From: Phycisphaeraceae bacterium
GTDB lineage: Bacteria > Planctomycetota > Phycisphaerae > Phycisphaerales > UBA1924
Assembly: GCA_019636695.1 (NCBI GenBank)
Contig: JAHBXD010000006.1
Coordinates: 62,001-126,000 of the forward strand
Direction of reading: 5' to 3'
DNA length: 64,000 nucleotides
Shown here: piece by piece, positions 56,147 through 64,000 of the stretch
Layout of the letters: the number at the start of each line of letters is the position of its first letter
Position numbering within the stretch: position 1 is the first letter of the stretch
Program-made: the position numbers and the translations under genes
Notes under the pieces: generated by a model
The model's database searches: none
The model's input: the letters and a program-made list of their open reading frames with translations, nothing else
Told to the model about the DNA's origin: nothing

Positions 56147-56161
56147 TCAGGAAGTGCGGCG

Positions 56162-56653
56162 ATGATCTCGCATACCTCCGAATATGCCCTGAGAGCCGCC
56201 ATCTGCTTGGCGGCACGCAAAGACGATTCTCCAGCGTCTGCGAATGAAATCGCCCAGAATATTTGTGTTCCAGTAGGGTATTTGCAAAAAATCCTGCGAA
56301 TGCTCGCGAGATACGGCATTCTGACCTCGCAGCGAGGCATTCACGGCGGGTTTGCCCTTGCCAAGCTCCCATCAGAAATCAGCATCCTCGATATTTTAAC
56401 AGCCTCAGAAACCCAGCTTCAAAGGATCACGCGCTGTCCGCTGGGCATCGAGGGCCACACCAAGCTTTGCTCTCTGCATCGCCTCCTCGACCAGGAAATG
56501 GCGCGAGCTGAGAAGACCTTTGCCGCCACCACCCTCGCCGATCTGCTCGACGGCCAGGGCGGGGTCAGGCATCTTTGCGATGTTTCCGGGAGGCTGCCAG
56601 TCGCTGTCACCATCGACAGCCCCGCCAGACCTTCTTCCCCACCTGGAGTTTGA
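56162..56653 (+). CDS. Rrf2-family transcriptional regulator (NsrR/IscR-like)
   Basis: A 163-residue Rrf2 protein with a winged-helix N-terminus (ALRAAICLAARKDD, then VPVGYLQKILRMLARYGIL). Cys92 and Cys103 fall near the first and last of the three cluster cysteines of IscR/NsrR, but the middle one is absent; a third Cys is at 139. So a typical three-Cys [2Fe-2S] site is not intact. It lies directly upstream of RIC, as in NsrR-controlled nitrosative-stress loci. A second candidate promoter with a palindrome separates it from RIC. Confidence 0.85.
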   Translation: MISHTSEYALRAAICLAARKDDSPASANEIAQNICVPVGYLQKILRMLARYGILTSQRGIHGGFALAKLPSEISILDILTASETQLQRITRCPLGIEGHTKLCSLHRLLDQEMARAEKTFAATTLADLLDGQGGVRHLCDVSGRLPVAVTIDSPARPSSPPGV

Positions 56654-56676
56654 AAGTGGAGTGGCTTGACCACTTC

Positions 56677-56705
56677 TTGACCCTGTTTTATTCTAAATGT
56701 GTATT
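56677..56705 (+). promoter_or_regulatory. Candidate promoter of the RIC gene
   Basis: TTGACC (56677-56682) and TGTATT (56700-56705) are 17 bp apart, upstream of the RIC ATG at 56757. It follows the Rrf2 stop by only 23 bp. Confidence 0.5.
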
Positions 56706-56724
56706 TATGTATCTACGTATGTAC
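56701..56724. promoter_or_regulatory. 24-bp imperfect palindrome overlapping the RIC -10, candidate operator
   Basis: Eight of the twelve half positions match between the two arms, and repeated ATGTA-type half sites are visible. It covers the -10 of the proposed RIC promoter, the expected place for an Rrf2 repressor such as NsrR. Confidence 0.4.
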
Positions 56725-56756
56725 TTTTCTGCTCGACATTACCCTGAGGGATAGCG

Positions 56757-57614
56757 ATGCAACCCGCAACTCAATCTCCTGAGGGGTTCTCACCAGTGCC
56801 CGAGACAGCCGTTCCGCCGAGAACGCACAACACCGCACCATCGAACAGGAACACCACGATGACCCGTGAAATGACTCCCGACATGACCGTCGGCCATCTC
56901 GTCCGGCGCTACCCCGACCTGATCAACGAGCTAGAGAGGTTTCACATCGATTATTGCTGCGGCGGCGGGCGAACACTCCGCGAGGCCGCCGCGGAAGCAG
57001 CGGTTGATCTCACCGTGCTGCTGACCAAACTTCTCGAGCATACGCCGCCTGATCACGCCACCCCCCCTCGCGACTACGCCGCGATGTCGATGACCGAGCT
57101 GGCCGATCACATCGAGCAGACCCACCACGCTTATGCGAGAGAGGCCCTCCAACGTCTGCACACACTTGTCGCCAAGTGCGTGCACGCGCACGGAGAGGAC
57201 GATCCCCGACTTGCTGAACTCCAACGCACGATTGCTTCGCTCGCCGAAGACATGCACGACCACTTCGTGCGAGAAGAACGCGTCCTCTTCCCTTGGCTGA
57301 GACGGCTCGAGCGCAGAACTGAAATTCAGGGCGGTCCGCCATGGAGCGTTCGCCGTCCAATCGATTGCATGCTTCATGACCACGACGACGTCGGTGAGGC
57401 CTTCAGACGCATCCGTGAGCTGACCGACGATCTGACCCCTCCTTCCGGCGCATGCTCAACCTGGTCCGAATGCTACCGCCTCCTTGCTGACCTTGAGCGC
57501 GATACCCATCTTCACATCCATAAAGAGAACAACATCCTCTTTCCTGCGGGCATCGAAGCCGAGCAGCGTCTCGGTGGCCAAGGGCATCGTCGCCCGGTGT
57601 CTACGCCGTCTTGA
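56757..57614 (+). CDS. ric: Iron-sulfur cluster repair di-iron protein RIC (ScdA/YtfE)
   Basis: A 285-residue protein. After a ~35-residue disordered N-terminus, a DUF542 domain carries DYCCGGGRTL (C67, C68), then a hemerythrin domain with His ligands (HIEQTHH, DMHDHF, MLHDHDDV, THLHIHKENNILFP). YtfE/RIC proteins repair nitrosatively or oxidatively damaged Fe-S clusters and are typically NO-induced. The ATG at 56757 follows GAGGGA; an alternative ATG at 56859 would remove the disordered part. An NsrR/IscR-like gene lies just upstream. Confidence 0.88.
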   Translation: MQPATQSPEGFSPVPETAVPPRTHNTAPSNRNTTMTREMTPDMTVGHLVRRYPDLINELERFHIDYCCGGGRTLREAAAEAAVDLTVLLTKLLEHTPPDHATPPRDYAAMSMTELADHIEQTHHAYAREALQRLHTLVAKCVHAHGEDDPRLAELQRTIASLAEDMHDHFVREERVLFPWLRRLERRTEIQGGPPWSVRRPIDCMLHDHDDVGEAFRRIRELTDDLTPPSGACSTWSECYRLLADLERDTHLHIHKENNILFPAGIEAEQRLGGQGHRRPVSTPS

Positions 57615-57827
57615 TAATCTTCGATCTGACTCAATGCATGCGGAAACGATCCCGGGAGCAGTGTTGCGGACCGCTCATGGGCAAATTACGATCCACGAGG
57701 CCGACAGTCATCCTCCTCGCCGCCGCTCGTAACGATCTTGGGTGACCGCCTGATGATTTGAGACCTGAGCCGAGAAGGGCATCCTCCCGTGCGTTCCTGC
57801 CGTGCATCGCTGGTATTCGGGGCGTCG

Positions 57828-60800
57828 ATGGGCAGGAAACTGCTGCGATCGCTCGCTTCGCTTCGGCTGACGGTGACGCTGTTGGCGCTCTCCATGGTGC
57901 TCATTTTCCTCGGCACGCTCGCGCAGGCCCGTCTGGGTATATGGGAGACGGTCGATACGTATTTTCGAAGTCTCATCGCCCGCATCGATCCTGCCATCTT
58001 CTTCCCGCAGGGCGAACACTCCTCCCGCCTCCGCATTCCCTTTCCCGGGGGCTTCACCCTCGGCGCACTCCTCCTCGTCAATCTTCTGGCTGCCCACGCG
58101 GCAAGATTCCGATTCTCAGCGCGTCGACTCGGTGTGTTCGTCCTTCATGCCGGGCTGATTGTCCTGCTGATCGGCGAGTTTGTCACCTCCCGGTATGCAG
58201 ACGAAGGCATGATGCGCATCGGCGTCGGAGAATCCTCGCAATTCGTCGAAGACCTCCGCTCCGTCGAACTCGCGGTCAGCACAACTTTAAACCCGGCTTC
58301 GACCTCCGAAGTGGTCGTCCCGGGTTCAGATATGCTCCATGCGTTTCGGTCAGGCCGTCCGCTCCCCATCGGTTCGCTTCCGTTGCACATCATCGTCGAG
58401 CAATGGCTGCCCAACGCGCGTCTTGTCTCCGCCAACGAAAGAACTCACGCCGACCGCGGCGTCGGTGTACACGCCCTTGCCGAGGAACTTCCGCCCGCAC
58501 GCGGCGTGGATGGCGCCCAGACCGATTCCCCCGCGGCCTACGTCAGTATCATCCAGAATGGTCGCACCCTCGGCCGTTGGTTGCTCTGGACTAATCTTAT
58601 CGATCCGCAGCAGGTCACACTTCACGACGGCTCGATCATCCACATCGCTCTGCGATATCGCCGAACCTACAGGCCGTATGCCATCCATCTCCTCGAATTC
58701 CGCCACGATGTATTCACCGGCACCACGATCCCCCGCAACTTCTCCAGCCGTGTACGCATCGTCGATCCGCAAGCAGGCGTCGAGCGCGAGGCAACAATCT
58801 GGATGAACAACCCGCTGCGCTACCGCGGCGACACGTTCTATCAGGCATCCTACGCGCCCGATGGAACAGGCACCGTGCTTCAAGTCGTTCGCAATCCCGG
58901 GGCCTTTCTGCCTTATCTCGCTTGCTCGCTCGTCGCGGTCGGCATGACCGCCCACTTCACCTTGGGCTTGACTGCATTTTTCGGCCGTCGCGCTTCCCGC
59001 AATGCTCGTCCTCGGCTGGTGGGCTCCTCATCACCACGCGATTCACGAAGTATTCTCCCTCGGCTTACACCTTGGATTGCCGCCTGCCTGGGCATCCTCT
59101 TCGCGACTGCCGGACTATGGCGACCGGCGCCCTCCGGCGATTATGACCTGCACACATTCGGCAAGCTCCCGGTCTCTGCCGGCGGTCGCGTCAAGCCCAT
59201 GGATACCGCCGCACGCCACGCGCTGCTCGTCGCCGGAGGACGCCAGTCCATCCGCACCGATTCTGAAAAAATCGATGCCCGAGCCTTCTTGATCGGGCTG
59301 ATCGCCCGTCCCGATCAGGTTCGAGACTTCCCCGTCGTACGCATCGATCATCCTGACCTTCTGGCCATCTTCGGCCTTCGCCCTGAAGAGGTCAGCCGTG
59401 TGAGCCTCGCCGCCGTCGAACCCCATTGGGAAAATATCGCCGAGCAGGCCCTTCGCACGCTTGATGTTCCCGCCGGAAAGCGAGATCCCTACCAGCGGGC
59501 CGTCGTGCGGCTCTACAACGGCGTCCAGTCACTTCTGTTGATCGCGCACTTACGCCAACCCTACATCATCCCCCCCGACGAAATCCACGACCAGTGGCGC
59601 CCCTTCACGCAGGCGTTTCTCGGCTCTCCGCTCGCACTCCCGCCCGGACATCCCGACATCGCCCCCGAGCCGCAATCGGTCCACCCCGCCGTGGCCTACT
59701 ACGCCGCGATGCTCACCGCATACCACAACGACAACCCGCGGGCATTCAACCAGGCCGTGCAGGAGTACGAAGCGCTCCTGCGCGCGGAAATGCCCGCCAC
59801 GATGCGTCGCGTTCAACTTGAAACGCTCTTCAATCGTGCATCCCTATTTACCGGAACCATGGCCGTCTATCTCCTGGTCTTTCTCCTCTCCTGCGGTTCC
59901 ATGCTCCTCCGCCTCGGTGCCGAATCAGGCCGATTCGCCCCGGCCGGGGAGCGGCTCCGCGTTTTGGCTTCGGCGTTCCTCTGGGCAGCACTCATTGTCC
60001 ATACCGCGGCGATCCTGCTCCGGATGGAGCTTCAGGGGCGACCCCCTGTCACCAATCTCTATTCTTCAGCCGTCTTTGTCGGGTGGGCCGCAGTGCTGTT
60101 CGGCGCGGTGATCGAACGTCTCTATCCTCTCGGTGTTGCGGCGATCGGGGCTTCGGTCGTCGGCTTTTCCACGCTTGTTGTCGCCCATCATCTCGGCAGC
60201 GATGGCGACACCATGCAGATGATGCAAGCCGTGCTTGACAGCAACTTCTGGCTTGCAACGCACGTGACCACCATCACGCTCGGATACTCCGCGACCTTTT
60301 TCGCCGGCGCGATCGCCGCGATCTACATCCTTCTCGGCGTCTGCACCAAGCGCCTCAATCCGGATCTCGCCCGCATGCTCGGGCGCATGGTCTACGGTGT
60401 GGTTTGTTTCGCGTTGCTCCTCAGTTTTGTCGGCACGGTGCTCGGCGGCATCTGGGCTGATCAGTCCTGGGGCCGTTTCTGGGGGTGGGATCCGAAGGAA
60501 AACGGCGCTGCGCTGGTCGTGTTGCTCAATGCCATCATCCTCCACGCACGCTGGGCGGGCATCGTCCGCCTCCGCGGAATCATGATGCTCGCCGTTGCAG
60601 GCAACATCGTCACCGCATGGAGCTGGTTCGGCACCAACATGCTCGGTGTAGGACTTCACGCGTACGGCTTCATGGATTCTGCCCTCTTCTGGCTCGTGCT
60701 CTTTGTGATATCACAACTCGCCCTTATTGCGCTCGCCATGCTTCCCGTGCGCATCTGGAGAAGCCGCCCCCTCTCCGCGCAGATCGATCGACCGAACCCC

Positions 60801-60830
60801 TCGCGGCGGCAGAACGTGGAGCTATCATGA
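57828..60830 (+). CDS. ccsBA: Fused CcsB-CcsA (ResB-ResC) cytochrome c synthase, system II
   Basis: A 1000-residue fusion. Residues ~1-330 form the ResB/CcsB part with membrane segments and an extracytoplasmic domain (GTLAQARLGIWETVDTYFRSL). The C-terminal ~350 residues are the CcsA part with the WWD haem-binding domain (about 880-892, GRFWGWDPKENGA), and histidine-bearing segments on either side. System II attaches haem to CXXCH apocytochromes outside the membrane, such as ActA and the cytochrome at 32716. I took the ATG at 57828, which begins MGRKLLRSLASLRLT; the GTG at 57789 would add 13 residues. Confidence 0.9.
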   Translation: MGRKLLRSLASLRLTVTLLALSMVLIFLGTLAQARLGIWETVDTYFRSLIARIDPAIFFPQGEHSSRLRIPFPGGFTLGALLLVNLLAAHAARFRFSARRLGVFVLHAGLIVLLIGEFVTSRYADEGMMRIGVGESSQFVEDLRSVELAVSTTLNPASTSEVVVPGSDMLHAFRSGRPLPIGSLPLHIIVEQWLPNARLVSANERTHADRGVGVHALAEELPPARGVDGAQTDSPAAYVSIIQNGRTLGRWLLWTNLIDPQQVTLHDGSIIHIALRYRRTYRPYAIHLLEFRHDVFTGTTIPRNFSSRVRIVDPQAGVEREATIWMNNPLRYRGDTFYQASYAPDGTGTVLQVVRNPGAFLPYLACSLVAVGMTAHFTLGLTAFFGRRASRNARPRLVGSSSPRDSRSILPRLTPWIAACLGILFATAGLWRPAPSGDYDLHTFGKLPVSAGGRVKPMDTAARHALLVAGGRQSIRTDSEKIDARAFLIGLIARPDQVRDFPVVRIDHPDLLAIFGLRPEEVSRVSLAAVEPHWENIAEQALRTLDVPAGKRDPYQRAVVRLYNGVQSLLLIAHLRQPYIIPPDEIHDQWRPFTQAFLGSPLALPPGHPDIAPEPQSVHPAVAYYAAMLTAYHNDNPRAFNQAVQEYEALLRAEMPATMRRVQLETLFNRASLFTGTMAVYLLVFLLSCGSMLLRLGAESGRFAPAGERLRVLASAFLWAALIVHTAAILLRMELQGRPPVTNLYSSAVFVGWAAVLFGAVIERLYPLGVAAIGASVVGFSTLVVAHHLGSDGDTMQMMQAVLDSNFWLATHVTTITLGYSATFFAGAIAAIYILLGVCTKRLNPDLARMLGRMVYGVVCFALLLSFVGTVLGGIWADQSWGRFWGWDPKENGAALVVLLNAIILHARWAGIVRLRGIMMLAVAGNIVTAWSWFGTNMLGVGLHAYGFMDSALFWLVLFVISQLALIALAMLPVRIWRSRPLSAQIDRPNPSRRQNVELS

Positions 60831-62167
60831 ATCGACACGCTACGCTCAAAGTCGCATATCTCGGCATGGCCGTCGCAATGGCCTGCGCTGCGCCCGCTCG
60901 CTCCCAGGCTCCACCTCCCCCCGTCCCCCCGGAAGTTTCGCCCATCCCGGAACCGCCCCCGCAAAAAGAGCGCCCGCTTGGCTGGCTCTCGCATCCCGAC
61001 GACAAGCCCGATGATCTCTTCGATGCCCTCGTCTCCGGCAAGTTCCACCTGAACAACCGCTTCCGTATAGAGCTTGCCGACACCACCGGGCGCGATTCTT
61101 CCACGGCCATCACCAACCGATTGCGGTTGGGCTACGAAACCAAGCCCTACCACGGCCTTCTCGCCATGGTCGAGTTCGAGCACGTCTGGTCGCCGGATAA
61201 AGACAACTACTTCGTGCCCGCCACAGGCAGCGGAACACCGACTCGCACGGTCGTCGCCGATCCCACCGGCATCGAAGTCAATCAGCTCTACCTTCGCTAT
61301 GCCGGGCAGATTCGAGGCTTCCGCGTCGACCTTCGCGGCGGACGCCAGCGCATCCTCTTCGACGACGAACGCTTCATCGGCAACGTCGGATGGCGGCAGT
61401 TTGAGCAAACATTCGACGCCGTGAGCCTCCAGACCGATCTCGGCGTCAAGGGCTTGGAAATGACCTATGTCTATGTCTGGCACGTCCAGCGCATCTTCGG
61501 TCCCGATGGACCGAACTGGGACGCCGATTCTCACCTCTTCCGATGGTCCTACCGCTTCTGCCCCGAACTCATCGTCACCCCCTTCGTCTACCTCCTCGAT
61601 TTCCGCGATGATTCCCCCGCCGACTCGACTAACACCATCGGCCTTCGCCTTTCCGGCCGCTCCGTCCTCGACGATACCGAGCGCTACACCCTTCGCTACG
61701 AAGCCGCCTACGCCCGACAACGCGACGCGGGCGACAACCCCGTCGCATACGAAGCCGATTTCCTTGCGCTCGAGGCCGAAATCGCTCGGACCGATCTCGG
61801 AGGTCTCTTCCTCGGCTACCAGTTCCTCGGAAGCGATGCCGGAAATGCCGCATTCCGCTTCCCTCTCGGCACCAACCACAAGTTCCAGGGGTTCGCCGAT
61901 AACTTCCTCGCGACTCCCGCGGCAGGGCTTCAGAACCTCTACGCGGGCATCAACGCGCAACTCCCTTGGGGCATTCGCGCATCCGCTGTCTACCACCGGT
62001 TCTGGTCCGATGAGGCCGGCAATGATCTCGGCTGGGAACTCGACGCCACGCTCACTAAAGCCATCACTCCCAACTGGTCGGTCATGGTCAAAGGCGCCTG
62101 GTTCGATGGCGATTCGGGCCAGCCCGACACCGCGCGCCTTTGGCTTCAGACCGAGTTCCGCTTCTGA
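60827..62167 (+). CDS. Outer-membrane beta-barrel porin, alginate-export-like
   Basis: A 446-residue protein with a signal peptide and a proline-rich lead (residues ~22-50) followed by alternating beta strands (for example RFRIELADTTGR and YTLRYEAAYARQRD) ending in Phe (WLQTEFRF), a common barrel terminus. It resembles the alginate export family. It overlaps the end of ccsBA by four bases (ATGA), so translation is probably coupled. The substrate is unknown. Confidence 0.72.
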   Translation: MNRHATLKVAYLGMAVAMACAAPARSQAPPPPVPPEVSPIPEPPPQKERPLGWLSHPDDKPDDLFDALVSGKFHLNNRFRIELADTTGRDSSTAITNRLRLGYETKPYHGLLAMVEFEHVWSPDKDNYFVPATGSGTPTRTVVADPTGIEVNQLYLRYAGQIRGFRVDLRGGRQRILFDDERFIGNVGWRQFEQTFDAVSLQTDLGVKGLEMTYVYVWHVQRIFGPDGPNWDADSHLFRWSYRFCPELIVTPFVYLLDFRDDSPADSTNTIGLRLSGRSVLDDTERYTLRYEAAYARQRDAGDNPVAYEADFLALEAEIARTDLGGLFLGYQFLGSDAGNAAFRFPLGTNHKFQGFADNFLATPAAGLQNLYAGINAQLPWGIRASAVYHRFWSDEAGNDLGWELDATLTKAITPNWSVMVKGAWFDGDSGQPDTARLWLQTEFRF

Positions 62168-62607
62168 TAACCCTCGCCAACGACCTCCGCTCGCCACGCT
62201 CCCACGCGGACAGGTGCGCGGTGGGATCGCCAGCAGCGCTCCGCCGGGCAGTTGTTCCCGACCTTGCGACCAGTGCGTATCCCTCAACCTCGTCCCACAA
62301 CCCCTTCCCGCAACCTCATGACACAAGCACATGTTACTGACCTCGTGCCACTGATCCTGCGAGGGGCGGGTGACACGACATTCTCGAACACACACGATTC
62401 CGTGCCACGATCGATGACGCGGCGACATCGTCGTGCTTCTTCACTCCCTTCTCGCACGACAATCCGCCAAAGCCCAGATCGTCGTGGCCGATGGCACGAC
62501 CCTTACCCCTGATCCTGCGTGGCTCTGCGAGCAGGTCAGTGTGCCACCCACGCCTTCCTCGCCCGAATCTCGGCACACCCCTCCCATGCCTCTGATATCC
62601 TGACCCC
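62168..62607. other. Intergenic region before the RHS tail
   Basis: This 440-bp stretch has no supported gene. Its high-G+C composition matches the porin side, so the change in composition starts further downstream. It could be the remains of an upstream part of the RHS gene, but I see no coherent RHS repeat here. Confidence 0.4.
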
Positions 62608-63873
62608 GTGCTCTGGGCCGCGCCCCAATCCGCCATGACTCCACGGCCCTCCCGCCGCTACGGCTACTCCCACATCACCAACGTGCAATTCAGCACCGAG
62701 AGTCTGATCAGCGACGTCTGCAAACTCGTCGAGCGGATCAGGTACGAGGCGTACGGCCGCGCGCGGCACTCGTGGCCCGAAGACCTTGACGAAGACGGGA
62801 CGTACTGGTTCATCGACCGCAACATCGCGCTCGACCACATCTCCGGCTCTGCGATCGGCGACAGCGGGTCGTGGCCCGCCAAACGCTACAACGTGCTCAT
62901 GGACCTCGACTTCAGCGGCACGATCGAGCAGGACGAGTACGACGCGATCCAGAACAATCCGGATCGCGCAGCCCTGCCCGCGGGCCGCATCAGCGATGCC
63001 GACTTCGCCTCAGGCCCTTGGAGTCCGATCGGCTACGACGGTTACGTCTACGACGACGCGGCGGACATGTCCGCCGTCAGGTTCCGGTGGTACGACGCGA
63101 AGTTGGGGAGGTGGGTGAGTCGGGATCCGGCGGGGTATGTGGAACATACGTTGTATTCCTATGCCATGAGCGATCCGGGACAATATGCAGACCCACACGG
63201 ATTATGGCCCAAGCGTTTTCCTCAGATTTATCACGAGTGGCTAACTCCAACGCCTGTTCCACATTCACCAAATCCGCCACCGCCTTTTCCGTTAACTCCC
63301 AAGACACGTGATTCGACTCCTCGAACAATCGTGCCTCAGAAACAGCCTCCACTTCTTACGTGGAGAGGATGTCCCAGAGCAGCTGCGGGGAAAGGCTTCG
63401 CGGATGTCGCTCAGTGGTTCGGAGATCTCGTGGAGGGTCATTTGACTAACAATCGTGCGAGGTACGTCGATGCCCAATTGGACAAATGTATAAATGATGG
63501 GAAATGGCCAATATTATACTATGTATATTCAATTAATCTCGGCCCTCGTGATTTACAGATTGAATGCGCGAGCGACCCTTGTGCAGCAAAAGAGCGGATT
63601 CGAGATACCATGATACCATTTTATCGAGGATGGGACGAATGGGAAAATGGATATTACTTCATGGGAAGAGATTATTGGGCAATGGGTCCAATATTGCACC
63701 CACACTTGCGAGATTGGCGTATTTATGAGCTAATGAGAAAACAACTGTCACATGCTGGAAGACAATGCTATCATTTAGTATTGGAGCAAGAACACGATAA
63801 TTGTCGTGATGTTTGTGATTACAATAAGGCATTGGCGGAGCCAAGTGTCAATTCGCTGTCTAATAACAAATAA
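62608..63873 (+). CDS. 5'-truncated RHS-core protein with divergent AT-rich C-terminal tip
   Basis: A 421-residue frame starting at a GTG. Residues ~20-60 resemble the RHS preamble (YGYSHITNVQFSTESLI... LVERIRYEAYGRARH), then an EF-hand/dockerin-like insert (DLDFSGTIEQDEYDAI), then the RHS core end (VRFRWYDAKLGRWVSRDPAGYVEHTLYSYAMSDPGQYADPHGL). The usual large YD-repeat body is missing, so this is either a truncated remnant or a stand-alone tip carrier. From about residue 290 the protein becomes unrelated, Cys-rich (seven Cys), and the DNA turns AT-rich (63481-63540 is about 27% G+C by hand count). RHS tips are often polymorphic toxins; no toxin motif is recognised here. Confidence 0.6.
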   Translation: MLWAAPQSAMTPRPSRRYGYSHITNVQFSTESLISDVCKLVERIRYEAYGRARHSWPEDLDEDGTYWFIDRNIALDHISGSAIGDSGSWPAKRYNVLMDLDFSGTIEQDEYDAIQNNPDRAALPAGRISDADFASGPWSPIGYDGYVYDDAADMSAVRFRWYDAKLGRWVSRDPAGYVEHTLYSYAMSDPGQYADPHGLWPKRFPQIYHEWLTPTPVPHSPNPPPPFPLTPKTRDSTPRTIVPQKQPPLLTWRGCPRAAAGKGFADVAQWFGDLVEGHLTNNRARYVDAQLDKCINDGKWPILYYVYSINLGPRDLQIECASDPCAAKERIRDTMIPFYRGWDEWENGYYFMGRDYWAMGPILHPHLRDWRIYELMRKQLSHAGRQCYHLVLEQEHDNCRDVCDYNKALAEPSVNSLSNNK

Positions 63874-63924
63874 TATGACTCTTCAGTGGTCTTTATAGAC
63901 TATTTTCAAGAAGGAACGACATGC

Positions 63925-64000
63925 ATGAGTATCCGCAAGAAGCCTCTATGGTTTAGATTCATGTCAATATTCATGTTATGCTTTATTGGATTAGGCGCCA
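63925..64000 (+). CDS. Start of a small secreted or membrane protein (partial)
   Basis: An ATG at 63925, 51 bp after the RHS-tail stop, opens a frame that runs off the right edge (MSIRKKPLWFRFMSIFML...). It has a basic start and a hydrophobic core, typical of a signal or anchor. AAGGA precedes it by ten bases. It is AT-rich like the preceding tail and may be the immunity or partner gene of the RHS tip, but only 25 codons are visible. Confidence 0.4.
   Translation, partial: MSIRKKPLWFRFMSIFMLCFIGLGA

Noticed and set aside
60656..62428. 590-residue frame on the minus strand opposite the porin
   Set aside because: It is the mirror of a real plus-strand gene with a signal peptide and barrel features; the antisense product is low-complexity Gly/Glu/Val and has no start or motif. 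High G+C produces such shadow frames.
1..64000. tRNA, rRNA, intact insertion sequences, CRISPR arrays and replication origins
   Set aside because: I read the gaps for cloverleaf, transposase, repeat-spacer and DnaA-box patterns and saw none; very divergent or short elements could be missed without tools.

Overview
The window is a high-G+C bacterial chromosome segment, densely coded on both strands. I found no rRNA, tRNA, CRISPR array or intact insertion sequence. The gene content points to a planctomycete, most likely class Phycisphaerae: alternative complex III genes beside haem A synthase, many large exported proteins with no clear family, several TlpA-like thioredoxins with extra domains, a glycine-rich RRM protein, flagellar genes, a heptose pathway and an RHS-core protein with an EF-hand/dockerin-like insert. 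This placement is an inference from content, not from a marker gene.

Layout. 1-3.1 kb: actB (partial) and actA on the minus strand, divergent from haem A synthase. 3.1-8.6 kb: plus-strand run with a lipoprotein penicillin-amidase homologue, a zinc-finger protein, a TPR-sulfotransferase and a Rieske oxygenase. 8.6-14 kb: a secreted Mn/Fe superoxide dismutase, a small histidine kinase with an NtrC-type regulator, apt and a phosphomannomutase. 14-22 kb: a membrane-spanning P-loop NTPase, a methyltransferase, hldE, a second histidine kinase, a TlpA-like protein and a heptosyltransferase. 22-33.5 kb: exported proteins, the RRM protein, a TonB-like protein, two tandem TlpA-like proteins, a PPi-type phosphofructokinase and a monohaem membrane cytochrome. 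33.5-39.7 kb: one 2063-residue protein combining a transglutaminase-like region, DUF4011, an SF1 helicase, a Vsr/DUF559-like nuclease and DUF3320. 41.3-45 kb: fliD and fliS. 45-56 kb: holB, a TIGR03546-like membrane protein, a PLP-homeostasis protein, a peroxiredoxin, an HtrA-like protease and an FG-GAP propeller protein. 56-62.2 kb: an Rrf2 regulator, the Fe-S repair protein RIC, a fused CcsBA cytochrome c synthase and an outer-membrane porin. 62.2-64 kb: a 5'-truncated RHS tail whose sequence becomes AT-rich, followed by the start of a small membrane or secreted protein.

How the genes fit together. Several clusters serve aerobic respiration and redox biogenesis: complex III, haem A, cytochrome c maturation, TlpA-type thioredoxins, SOD, peroxiredoxin and RIC. 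hldE and the GT9 enzyme suggest heptose-containing surface glycans. The two best candidates for unusual biology are the giant helicase-nuclease protein (33504-39695), whose domain order resembles single-gene anti-phage proteins, and the RHS tail with its downstream membrane-protein ORF at the right edge. A third is the Rrf2-RIC promoter region, which carries a candidate operator.
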